Source: Pseudomonadota bacterium | Lineage (GTDB): Bacteria > Pseudomonadota > Gammaproteobacteria > Burkholderiales > Thiobacillaceae | Length of the DNA: 5,041 nt | Assembly: GCA_021780975.1 (NCBI GenBank) | Contig: JAJXXS010000231.1 | Span: 1 to 5,041 of the forward strand | Reading direction: 5' to 3' | In this document: positions 1-5,041 of the stretch, in pieces | Numbering within the stretch: the first letter of the stretch is position 1 | Layout of the letters: each line of letters opens with the position of its first letter | Notes under the pieces: generated by a model | Databases searched by the model: none | What the model was told of the DNA's origin: nothing | The model's input: only the letters and a program-made list of their open reading frames with translations | Position numbers and translations under genes: made by a program

Positions 1-134
1 CCCAATCCAAGATTGGGCGGCTGTATGGCACCCCGTGCCGCGGATTCGATCACGGCTGCGAACACACGTGCCACCCCATCTAGCGGATCACGCGCATGAG
101 CAAGCAACCATTCTTTGCTGAGTAACACTGCCAA
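1..134 (-). CDS. nifQ: Putative NifQ, N-terminal part (cut by window edge)
   Basis: A minus-strand frame with no stop runs from 170 to the left edge. No ATG is in frame; the best start is TTG at 134, which has AAAGGGGG (141-148) ending 6 bases upstream. The 44 visible residues include KEWLLAHARDPLDGVARVFA (7-26), an alanine-rich helix-like stretch, then QPPNLGL, resembling the N-terminus of NifQ proteins, which start with a similar LLAHA...D segment and a LGL motif. NifQ helps insert molybdenum into FeMo-cofactor; its cysteine cluster motif is C-terminal and would lie outside this window. Position 45 bases after fdxB is the usual place for nifQ in proteobacteria. Codon choice looks less GC-biased than in the upstream genes. 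A GTG at 128 is an alternative start. The call rests on short similarity plus synteny. Confidence 0.62.
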   Translation of the reverse strand, partial: MAVLLSKEWLLAHARDPLDGVARVFAAVIESAARGAIQPPNLGL

Positions 135-140
135 GACGAA

Positions 141-148
141 CCCCCTTT
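141..148 (-). promoter_or_regulatory. Ribosome binding site supporting a TTG start
   Basis: AAAGGGGG on the minus strand ends 6 bases before the TTG at 134-132. It is the main reason to begin the nifQ-like frame at this rare start codon, because no in-frame ATG exists between the upstream stop (173-171) and the window edge. Confidence 0.55.
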
Positions 149-179
149 CCGCAGCGGCGTTGAAGCCGTTTCAATTTGC

Positions 180-497
180 CTACAAACTCATGGCCTCGTG
201 CGTGTAGCACTTCTTGGGGCAGATTTTGGAGCAGGCTTCACAGCCGACGCAGTTCATCTGGTTGACGATGGTCATCACCTTCTTTTCATATTCGCCGTCG
301 TCGTCATCTTCGTCCTCGCCCATGGCGATCTCGACGTACTCGCCTTCTTCGTTGACACCCTTCAACTGCAGAACCTCGCGCCCGCACACGCGGAAGCAGC
401 GACCGCAGCCGATGCACTTTTCCTCGTTGATGCTGTGGACGAACTTGGGCGTCCAGCTGCGCCCATCCGGCAGGGTGACGGTCACGATGTCTGCCAT
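180..497 (-). CDS. fdxB: Nif-specific 2[4Fe-4S] ferredoxin (ferredoxin III, FdxB type)
   Basis: This 105-residue ferredoxin is the kind encoded in proteobacterial nif clusters and thought to supply electrons to nitrogenase or to cofactor assembly. The N-terminal RSWTPKFVHSI (13-23) is typical of the family. The first cluster motif is CIGCGRCFRVC (C28, C31, C34, C38), the second CVGCEACSKIC (C83, C86, C89, C93), followed by PKKC (C97). An acidic linker at residues 61-71 (EDEDDDDGEYE) separates the motifs; as I recall, an acidic insert is normal in FdxB. ATG 497 has GAGGT (504-508) at 6 bases, overlapping the stop of the preceding gene, so translation is probably coupled. It lies between DUF683 and a nifQ-like frame, a common order. 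It is distinct from FdxN, which is shorter and lacks the linker. Confidence 0.93.
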   Translation of the reverse strand: MADIVTVTLPDGRSWTPKFVHSINEEKCIGCGRCFRVCGREVLQLKGVNEEGEYVEIAMGEDEDDDDGEYEKKVMTIVNQMNCVGCEACSKICPKKCYTHEAMSL

Positions 498-506
498 GAT
501 TGGACC

Positions 507-827
507 TCAGGCCGTGGCCGCGGCGAGCTTCTTGCGCGCCGCATCGAGATTCTGGAACGCCTCCTGGGTCTGACGCGCCACGTCCAGCACATTGTCCAGG
601 CCGGCCGGCAGCTCCTCGGACAGGTCGTGCAGCGCCATCTTCATTTCCATGGCACGCGCGTTGGCCTTCTTCACCTGCGCTTTCAGCGTCTCTACGTCTT
701 CCATGTCGGTTTCCTCTGCTTGAGTCGTCCTGCAGCCCGCCAGAAACCGTTCGAATTCCTCGGTTTCCAGCCTCTCGATCCAGTGCGGCACGTCCACCTC
801 GGGGCCGCGTTCAAATACTCGATTCAT
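507..827 (-). CDS. DUF683 / CCE_0567-type small nif-linked protein with N-terminal extension
   Basis: The frame encodes 106 residues. Residues 42-106 match the short helical DUF683/CCE_0567 family (Rop-like, PF05082), normally about 65-70 residues, found beside DUF269 and nifX. The conserved block is METLKAQ-like start (here MEDVETLKAQVKKANARA), then KMALHDLSEELP (63-74), then a second helix ending DAARKKLAA. The Cyanothece member is known as a small antiparallel helical protein suggested to bind metal; function here is unknown. Residues 1-41 (MNRVFERGPEVDVPHWIERL onward, with C32) are an extra charged segment I do not recognise. The ATG at 827 has an excellent AAAGGAG at 6 bases, so I choose the long form. 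A second ATG at 704 has AGAGGA 7 bases upstream and would give exactly the family-length product. Both may be made. Confidence 0.85.
   Translation of the reverse strand: MNRVFERGPEVDVPHWIERLETEEFERFLAGCRTTQAEETDMEDVETLKAQVKKANARAMEMKMALHDLSEELPAGLDNVLDVARQTQEAFQNLDAARKKLAAATA
712..717 (-). promoter_or_regulatory. Possible internal ribosome binding site in the DUF683 gene
   Basis: AGAGGA on the minus strand sits 7 bases before the in-frame ATG at 704-702. That ATG marks exactly where similarity to ordinary short DUF683 proteins begins, so a second, 65-residue product is possible. The stretch also encodes Ala-Glu-Glu, so the match could be coincidental. Confidence 0.4.
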
Positions 828-841
828 GATCTGCTCCTTTG

Positions 842-855
842 CGCACCGCGGTGCG
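842..855. repeat. 14-base perfect palindrome CGCACCGCGGTGCG
   Basis: The palindrome fills most of the 30-base gap between the DUF269 stop and the ribosome binding site of the next gene. As RNA it could fold with a 5-base-pair stem and a CGCG loop, two bases beyond the stop codon and just before AAAGGAG (834-840). It could affect translation re-initiation or serve as a protein site; neither can be shown here. No T-run follows it. Confidence 0.6.
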
Positions 856-857
856 GT

Positions 858-1334
858 TCAACCATACTTGGCCACCTCGGGGAACTGCCGGATCATCTCC
901 ACGCCGGCACTGACCAGCTTTTCGGCCTCCTGGGCGAGCTTTTCCATGCTGTCGAAGCCGAAGCGGTGCACATCGCGCAGCTGCTTGTTGACCACCACCA
1001 GCCGGCCGGCCAGCAGCACCATGCGGCCGAAGCCTTCGTGGTGCATCTTCATCATGGGCGAGACCATGACGCCGGTCTGCCGCTCGATCGCAAGACCCAC
1101 GGCGTTGTAGAACAGCTCCACGCGCCACAGCACCTCGGGATCGGGGTCGCCGATGATGGGCATCTCCTTGCGCTGCTCCTTGGTGACGATGTAGGGCGCG
1201 ATGAGCTTCTCATCGGACTTGCCCTCCCAGGCGCCATGCGCGTCCTGGGCCCGCCATTGCTTGATGAGTTCGCGGACGAACAGCGAGTCCATGGGGCTGT
1301 CGGTGGCTACGGCCACTGCGGCGCTTTGTGTCAT
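858..1334 (-). CDS. NifX-associated nitrogen fixation protein (DUF269 family)
   Basis: This 158-residue soluble protein matches the DUF269 family (PF03270), found almost only downstream of nifX in diazotrophs. Its molecular role is not settled; FeMo-cofactor assembly or nitrogenase maturation is assumed from linkage. Family hallmarks seen are FVRELIKQWRAQDAHGAWEG (19-38), PYIVTKEQRKEMPIIGDPDP (47-66), LFYNAVGLAIERQTG (74-88) and the HHEGFGRMVLLAGRLVVVNK block (98-117) followed by LRDVHRFGF. There are no cysteines, so an Fe-S site of its own is unlikely. The ATG at 1334 is chosen because it has GAGG (1341-1344) at 6 bases; an in-frame TTG at 1352 is less likely. The start follows the nifX stop as TGA-A-ATG, consistent with coupled translation. 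Confidence 0.94.
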   Translation of the reverse strand: MTQSAAVAVATDSPMDSLFVRELIKQWRAQDAHGAWEGKSDEKLIAPYIVTKEQRKEMPIIGDPDPEVLWRVELFYNAVGLAIERQTGVMVSPMMKMHHEGFGRMVLLAGRLVVVNKQLRDVHRFGFDSMEKLAQEAEKLVSAGVEMIRQFPEVAKYG

Positions 1335-1335
1335 T

Positions 1336-1737
1336 TCATGCCTCGTCTTCAAAATCGTAAGTGCGTTCCTGCCCCTTCTGCATGACCTTGCGCAGCCAGG
1401 GCGGCGGGGTGCCCTTGAGGACTCCCTGCAGCCTCACCAGGATGTCGTCGATGACCTCGGGCTCGTTCACCTTGATGGGATGAATGTTCTGTGCGACCAC
1501 GCGCGCCGCGCCCGAGCCGCCGATCGCGGCGACATAGAGAATCGCGCAATCCTTGATGGCGTCGAGCTTGGGTGCGAGCTTGTCCTCGTTGCCGTCTTCC
1601 TTGAGGTCGCCGTCGAACTGGATGGCCTCCAGAAAACGGCTGTCGTCAGGCGAGACCTCGTAGATGGCGATGTTCTTGGCCCAGCCGAAATGGGCATCGA
1701 CGCGCTTGAGATCCTGGGTTGCAAATGCAATCTTCAT
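1336..1737 (-). CDS. nifX: NifX, FeMo-cofactor precursor carrier
   Basis: The 133-residue protein belongs to the NifX/NifB-C-terminal/NafY family (dinitrogenase iron-molybdenum cofactor domain, PF02579). NifX binds NifB-co and later precursors and passes them to NifEN. The N-terminus MKIAFATQDLKRVDAHFGWA is the classic family start, with the DxHFGxA signature at residues 14-20 (H16). C64 in KDCAILYVAAIGGSGAARV lies in the second conserved block, and PPPWLRKVM (111-119) is typical of the NifX C-terminus. An upstream extension of the frame to 1857 would run into nifN and lacks homology. The ATG at 1737 is chosen because it has GGGAGG (1742-1747), though only 4 bases separate the two, slightly short. 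It lies 37 bases after nifN and ends in TGA, one base before the next ATG. Confidence 0.95.
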   Translation of the reverse strand: MKIAFATQDLKRVDAHFGWAKNIAIYEVSPDDSRFLEAIQFDGDLKEDGNEDKLAPKLDAIKDCAILYVAAIGGSGAARVVAQNIHPIKVNEPEVIDDILVRLQGVLKGTPPPWLRKVMQKGQERTYDFEDEA

Positions 1738-1774
1738 ACTACCTCCCGCTAAAAGTGACTCGCCGGACGCGCCG

Positions 1775-3142
1775 TCAATGAGCCGCAGCCGACGCACAAC
1801 TTCCACATGACGCTCCCTCTTCGTTTTTCGGCATCCAGTCGGTGGGGCCGGGCTCATGAGCCTCGGCCATAAACAGGTTCGCCACCTGAAAGAGCAGATC
1901 GCGCGTGCCCCGGTAGCCCACGCTCACCTGATGCGCCGCCCCCAGGCGGTCGAACATGGGGATGCCCATGCGCAGCAAGGGGATGTCCAGGCGCTCTGCC
2001 ATCTGCCGGCCGTGCGAATGGGTGATGAGCAGGTCGCAGCCTGAAGCGCGCTCTTCCAGATCCTCCAGGTCGCCGATGCACACCTCCTCGGCCGGCAGCT
2101 TCTCCAGCAGCGGCGACTGGGTCGTGGTCATTACCGCCGTGAGCTTGCTGCCCATGCCGGCAAACAGATGGCCGATGGCCCACAACAGGTCGGGCTCGGC
2201 GCCGATGGCGATCTTCTTGCCGCCGAGATGGAAGTGGGCGTCCAGCATGGCGTCCACCAGCTGACTGCGCTGGCGCCGGTATTTGTTGGGGACCGGGCGT
2301 CCCGAGGTCTGCGACAGCAGGGTCATCAGGCGGTCGCCCGCAGCCAGGCCGGTGAGGCTCTCCAGCACCTCGAAGCCGGCGCCGGTCTTTTCCTGCAGCG
2401 CCTGGGCGGCGCCGCGCATGTGCTCGCCGATGGCCAGGGTGAACTGCGACGACCCCAGCCGGCGGATGTCCTCGACCCGCGTGCCGCCCAGGGTGGTGGG
2501 GCTGAAATTGTCCGGGACGTGCCCATCCAGCGAGCCGGAAAGGTCGGGAAAGATGATGGGGTTAAAGCCGAAGGCCTCGACGATTTCCCGCAGCTCCTCG
2601 ATGTCCCCGGGTGTCAGATGGCTGCCCGCCAGGACATTGATCTGCTTCGGCACCAGCGGGGCGGGCTCCGCCAGTTCGCGGATCATCTTTTCCACCGCCT
2701 TGGCCCAGCCGTCCTGAAAGGCGCCCACGTAGTCCGGCGTGGAGACGTAGACCATGGCCAGTTTGTCCAACTCCGGGTGTTTCTTGCGCACCAGCGCAAG
2801 GTAGCCGTCGACGTCGTCGCCCTTGGTTTCCGTCAACCCGGTAGAGGCGATGCCGATGAAGGAGGGGTTCGCGCGCTTGTGGATGTTGAGGATGGCCTGC
2901 TCCACGTTGTCGAAGCCGCCCATGATGGTGGTGGCCTCATTCATGGCCGTGGTCTGCATGGGGATGGCTTCCTTGAAATGGCGCACGAACAGGACCAGAC
3001 CGAAGGCCGTGCAGCCCTGCGAGCCGTGCAGGGTGGGCATGCTGTTCGCCACCCCCATGAAGGCCAGTGCCGCGCCGATGGGCTGGCTCATTTTGAGCGG
3101 GTTGACCGCGCAGGCCTTCTTGATGGTGGTGACTTTGGCCAT
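1775..3142 (-). CDS. nifN: NifN, FeMo-cofactor assembly scaffold beta-like subunit
   Basis: This 455-residue protein has the normal NifN length. It is the NifK-like partner of NifE in the NifEN scaffold. C44 in HGSQGCTAFG matches the A. vinelandii NifN cysteine that completes the interface [4Fe-4S] cluster. Other family blocks are CAVNPLKMSQPIGAALAF (11-28), LFVRHFKEAIPMQTTAM (51-67), an NEATTIMGG segment (68-76) and the TGLTETKGDD motif (101-110). Mid-protein ISGDIEEL-type and GSLDGH segments follow. The ATG at 3142 is preceded at 6 bases by GAGGGG (3149-3154), which overlaps the nifE stop, implying translational coupling. The C-terminus ends in an unusual small tail with C446-x-x-C449 (SCGSCASAAAH). 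NifK is excluded by length, by the missing NifK C-terminal HHHH block and by position after nifE. Confidence 0.96.
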   Translation of the reverse strand: MAKVTTIKKACAVNPLKMSQPIGAALAFMGVANSMPTLHGSQGCTAFGLVLFVRHFKEAIPMQTTAMNEATTIMGGFDNVEQAILNIHKRANPSFIGIASTGLTETKGDDVDGYLALVRKKHPELDKLAMVYVSTPDYVGAFQDGWAKAVEKMIRELAEPAPLVPKQINVLAGSHLTPGDIEELREIVEAFGFNPIIFPDLSGSLDGHVPDNFSPTTLGGTRVEDIRRLGSSQFTLAIGEHMRGAAQALQEKTGAGFEVLESLTGLAAGDRLMTLLSQTSGRPVPNKYRRQRSQLVDAMLDAHFHLGGKKIAIGAEPDLLWAIGHLFAGMGSKLTAVMTTTQSPLLEKLPAEEVCIGDLEDLEERASGCDLLITHSHGRQMAERLDIPLLRMGIPMFDRLGAAHQVSVGYRGTRDLLFQVANLFMAEAHEPGPTDWMPKNEEGASCGSCASAAAH

Positions 3143-3152
3143 GGCGTGCCCC

Positions 3153-4595
3153 TCAGGCGGCGGCCTCCAGTGCGGCAGTCATTGGATCAGGCGCCGCCGT
3201 GACCTCCAGGAAGGGGTTGTCCCAGGGCGCGGGCTGACGCACCTGTTCCCACACCGGGTTGTAGAGGGAGTTGTCAATCTCCTCCACCAGCTTGACCATG
3301 CCTTCATAGCCGGCGTAAGCGTGGTGGCGCTCCTGGTTGATGTCCAGCCAGGGCATCTTGGCCTTCAACGCGACGAACTGGGAGCGACCGCCGGAGAGCA
3401 TGATGTCGGCCTGCGCGTCCTTGAGCATCTTGTACATCTCGCGCGGCGTCATGTCCTCGATCATGTGGGCGTCTTCGCCCATCAATTCCTTGATCTTCTG
3501 CTTGTCCTCCAACGTGGATTTCTTCACGCTGGTGCCGACGATTTCCATGCCAACTTCCTGCAGGGCCGAGACGACCGACCAGGATTTGACCCCGCCGGTG
3601 ATGAGCAGCACCTTGACGCCCTTGAGGCGCTCCCGGAACGGCTCCATGCGCTGCCAGAAGCGAGCTTCCTCGCGCGCGATGATGCCTTCTGTGCACGCCA
3701 GCAGCTCGTCCGGCGCGCCCTTGTCCACCAGCAGCTTGGCGATCTGGCGCAGCGAGTCGCTCATGTCGCTGATGCCGTAGAACGAGCCCTCGAAGAAGGG
3801 GATCTCGTAGCGCTCCTCCATCTTGCGGGCGATGTTGATCATGGCCTTGGAGCACACCATCATGGCGGCCTTGGCACGGTGGCTGTAGGCGACCTCGCGG
3901 TATTTGGCGTCGCCCGAGATGCAGGACAGGATGCGCACCCCCATCTCGTCCAGCAGCGGCTTGACCTGCCACAGTTCGCCCGCGAGGTTGTACTCGCCAA
4001 TGATGTTGATGTCGTACGGGGTGAGGTAGTCGGGCTCCTCGGTACCGATGACGTGGTCGAGCAGCGCCTCGCCCGCCAGCTTGTTGCCGAGGTTCTTGCT
4101 GCCGACGAAGCCCGGGGCATTGACCGGAATGACCGGTTTGCCGAATTTCTGGCTCGCCGCCTTGCACACCGCCTCGATGTCGTCGCCGATCAGCGCCGTG
4201 ACGCAGGTCTGGTACACGAAGATGGCCGGCGGGTCGTACTTGTCGATGATTTCCTTCACCGACTTGTAGAGGCGCTTCTCGCCGCCATAGACGACATCGA
4301 GCTCGTTGATGTCGGTGGTGAAGCCGGTGCGGTACAGCCGGGAGCCGGAGGATTTGGCGCCGCGGTTGTCCCAGGAGTTGCCCTCGCAGGCGATCGGCCC
4401 GTGCACCAGGTGCGCCACATCGGTGATGGGCTGCAGGGCGATCTTGGCGCCATCAAAGGCGCAGCCGCCGGCCGCCGCGCCCGGCTGCAGCTGCTTGGTG
4501 CAACCTTTCTTGCGCGCCTTTTCGTCCTTGTTCTGATTCTTGCCGCAGGCCGGTTCGTCGAACACTTCCTGGATCTTGGAATTCAAACTGGACAT
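3153..4595 (-). CDS. nifE: NifE, FeMo-cofactor assembly scaffold alpha-like subunit
   Basis: This 480-residue protein is full length for NifE. With NifN it forms the NifEN scaffold, where the NifB-derived 8Fe precursor receives molybdenum and homocitrate before transfer to apo-MoFe protein. Visible hallmarks are C45 in GGCAFDGA, C70 in HGPIACEG and C131 in YQTCVTALIGDD, equivalent to Azotobacter vinelandii NifE C37, C62 and C124, which hold the interface [4Fe-4S] cluster. C248 in MMVCSKAM corresponds to C250 near the precursor-binding site. WDNRGAKSSG, FFEGSFYGISD, TGGVKSWSVVSALQ and WLDINQERHHAYAGY are also conserved. The N-terminus has two further cysteines (C17, C32) separated by a lysine-rich stretch. 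Compared with the A. vinelandii protein as I recall it, the loop after residue 190 is about nine residues shorter. The next gene, nifN, begins 10 bases beyond the stop codon. Confidence 0.97.
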   Translation of the reverse strand: MSSLNSKIQEVFDEPACGKNQNKDEKARKKGCTKQLQPGAAAGGCAFDGAKIALQPITDVAHLVHGPIACEGNSWDNRGAKSSGSRLYRTGFTTDINELDVVYGGEKRLYKSVKEIIDKYDPPAIFVYQTCVTALIGDDIEAVCKAASQKFGKPVIPVNAPGFVGSKNLGNKLAGEALLDHVIGTEEPDYLTPYDINIIGEYNLAGELWQVKPLLDEMGVRILSCISGDAKYREVAYSHRAKAAMMVCSKAMINIARKMEERYEIPFFEGSFYGISDMSDSLRQIAKLLVDKGAPDELLACTEGIIAREEARFWQRMEPFRERLKGVKVLLITGGVKSWSVVSALQEVGMEIVGTSVKKSTLEDKQKIKELMGEDAHMIEDMTPREMYKMLKDAQADIMLSGGRSQFVALKAKMPWLDINQERHHAYAGYEGMVKLVEEIDNSLYNPVWEQVRQPAPWDNPFLEVTAAPDPMTAALEAAA

Positions 4596-4603
4596 GGTCT
4601 GCA

Positions 4604-4610
4604 CCTTTCC
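4604..4610 (-). promoter_or_regulatory. Ribosome binding site deciding the nifE start
   Basis: GGAAAGG on the minus strand lies 8 bases before the ATG at 4595. A GTG in the same frame at 4604 would give three extra residues, but that codon overlaps this purine-rich site, so the ATG at 4595 is preferred. Confidence 0.7.
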
Positions 4611-4619
4611 TGTTGAGGC

Positions 4620-4664
4620 GTCAGCTATCAGTTCTCAACGTTTGGTTGATCGCTGACAGCTGAC
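4620..4664 (-). repeat. Long imperfect inverted repeat between nifK and nifE
   Basis: The arms are 4664-4645 (GTCAGCTGTCAGCGATCAAC on the minus strand) and 4639-4620 (GTTGAGAACTGATAGCTGAC), with a 5-base loop at 4644-4640. Of 20 positions, 16 pair by Watson-Crick, one is a G-U wobble, and three form an internal mismatch. The element fills about half of the only sizeable intergenic gap in the window. No T-run follows it on the minus strand, so it does not look like a classic intrinsic terminator. A hairpin here could stabilise or help process the upstream structural-gene mRNA, giving more NifK than NifE, but this is inference. It may instead be a dispersed genomic repeat. Confidence 0.75.
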
Positions 4665-4675
4665 TACTGACTACT
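4661..4675. repeat. Tandem heptamer TGACTAC x2
   Basis: On the plus strand TGACTAC occurs twice head to tail at 4661-4667 and 4668-4674, followed by a further T. It overlaps the outer end of the right arm of the adjacent inverted repeat by four bases and lies just 3' of nifK. Together with the CTGACAGCTGAC sequence beside it, the stretch is built from short, related CTGA-type words, typical of a small dispersed intergenic repeat. Function unknown. Confidence 0.6.
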
Positions 4676-4681
4676 CACCGC

Positions 4682-5041
4682 TTACCTGATGATGTCGTAG
4701 CTGTAATCCGTCTTGGCCGGCACGATGGTGTTGCGGTCGATCTCCTCGAACATCTTGTCGAGGATCCAGACCAGCACATTCAAGGCGCCCTGGTAGCCCC
4801 ACACCGGATAGCGGTGGTGGTGATGGCGGTCGAAGATGGGGAAGCCGATGCGGATCAGCGGCGTGCCGGTGTCGCGCTGCAGGTACTTGCCGTAGGTGTT
4901 GCCGATGAGGAAGTCCACCGGCTCGGTGTACAGCAGAGAGCGCATGTGCCAGAGATCCTTGCCGGGATAGACGTGGCAGTTCTTGCCGAACGGCGAGGCA
5001 TCCAGCATGGTCTGCACCTTTGCGGCCCAGTCCTTGCTGCC
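4682..5041 (-). CDS. nifK: Nitrogenase MoFe protein beta subunit, C-terminal part (cut by window edge)
   Basis: Only the last 119 residues are visible; the frame is open to the right edge, so the true start lies outside. NifK pairs with NifD in the cytoplasmic alpha2beta2 MoFe protein that reduces N2. The visible part carries the strongly conserved NifK C-terminal blocks: a GKDLWHMRSLL segment (residues 28-38 of the fragment), EPVDFLIGN (40-48), DTGTPLIRIGFPIFDRHHHH (57-76) and PVWGYQG (79-85), and it ends in the family-typical DYSYDIIR. The P-cluster cysteines lie in the missing N-terminal part and cannot be checked. An ATG and a GTG inside the frame (5008, 5017) are internal codons, not starts. 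A vanadium or iron-only nitrogenase subunit is unlikely given the NifENX and nifQ-like neighbours. The gene ends in TAA, 86 bases before nifE. Confidence 0.97.
   Translation of the reverse strand, partial: GSKDWAAKVQTMLDASPFGKNCHVYPGKDLWHMRSLLYTEPVDFLIGNTYGKYLQRDTGTPLIRIGFPIFDRHHHHRYPVWGYQGALNVLVWILDKMFEEIDRNTIVPAKTDYSYDIIR

Noticed and set aside
1..17. Perfect hairpin CCCAATC-CAA-GATTGGG, with a second small one at 27-39 (GGCAC-CCC-GTGCC)
   Set aside because: Both lie within the open nifQ-like frame and no T-run follows on either strand, so a terminator is unlikely; they may be chance. More left-hand sequence could change this.
58..73. Possible sigma-54 promoter on the minus strand (TGGCACGTGTGTTCGC)
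   Set aside because: The -24 half is perfect, but the -12 half reads TTCGC instead of TTGC, putting the essential GC at the wrong spacing, and the site lies inside the nifQ-like coding frame.
135..179. Weak inverted repeat TTGAA-ACGGC-TTCAA after the ferredoxin stop as a terminator
   Set aside because: The stem is only five pairs, no T-run follows, and a ribosome binding site for the next frame begins right after it.
285..317. GTC/ATC-type triplet repeat tract in the ferredoxin gene as a simple-sequence repeat
   Set aside because: It merely encodes the acidic linker between the two cluster motifs, with mixed Asp and Glu codons, and such a linker appears normal for the family.
198..1385. Plus-strand open frame of 395 codons opposite the ferredoxin, DUF683, DUF269 and nifX genes
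   Set aside because: It spans several real minus-strand genes and their junctions, has no recognisable domains and shows shadow-type composition.
2168..3202. Plus-strand open frame of 344 codons opposite nifN
   Set aside because: It is the antisense shadow of a clearly conserved NifN coding region.
2823..4616. Long plus-strand open frame of 597 codons antisense to nifE and part of nifN
   Set aside because: It mirrors well-conserved nifE/nifN coding sequence, its product is His/Leu/Ala/Val-rich with no recognisable domain, and such antisense frames are expected in GC-rich genes.
4804..4860. HHHH stretch in the NifK fragment as an odd metal-binding insertion
   Set aside because: The DRHHHHR motif is a well-known conserved feature of NifK.

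Overview
All genes recognised in this window lie on the minus strand and form one tightly packed nitrogen-fixation (nif) block. In transcription order (right to left) they are: the 3' end of nifK, nifE, nifN, nifX, a NifX-associated DUF269 gene, a small DUF683/CCE_0567-type gene, an fdxB-type 2[4Fe-4S] ferredoxin gene, and at the left edge the start of an open frame best read as nifQ. The order, the high GC content and the close protein resemblance to known NifE, NifN and NifK suggest a diazotrophic proteobacterium, probably gamma or beta. Genus cannot be named from this window.

Layout: 5041-4682 nifK C-terminus; 4681-4596 is the largest intergenic gap, with a long imperfect hairpin and a tandem heptamer; 4595-3153 nifE; 3142-1775 nifN; 1737-1336 nifX; 1334-858 DUF269; 827-507 DUF683 with an unusual 41-residue N-terminal extension; 497-180 ferredoxin; 134-1 putative nifQ start. 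Gaps after nifE are 1 to 45 bases. Two Shine-Dalgarno sites overlap the stop codon of the gene before (nifN, ferredoxin), so the block is probably one transcript with translational coupling. I found no convincing sigma-54 (-24/-12) promoter or NifA site in the window, so transcription probably starts upstream of the visible part, beyond the right edge.

How the genes work together: NifK is the beta subunit of the MoFe protein. NifE and NifN form the scaffold on which the NifB-made Fe-S precursor matures to FeMo-cofactor. NifX carries cofactor precursors. NifQ (if correctly called) supplies molybdenum, and the FdxB-type ferredoxin is a likely electron donor. DUF269 and DUF683 proteins are conserved companions with no settled role. 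The cluster cysteines expected in NifE (C45, C70, C131, with C248 near the cofactor site) and NifN (C44) are all present, so the scaffold looks functional.

This is a known type of locus, not a new system. The points most worth a second look are the dual-start DUF683 gene, the hairpin/repeat between nifK and nifE, the CxxC tail on NifN, and the TTG-initiated nifQ-like frame at the edge.
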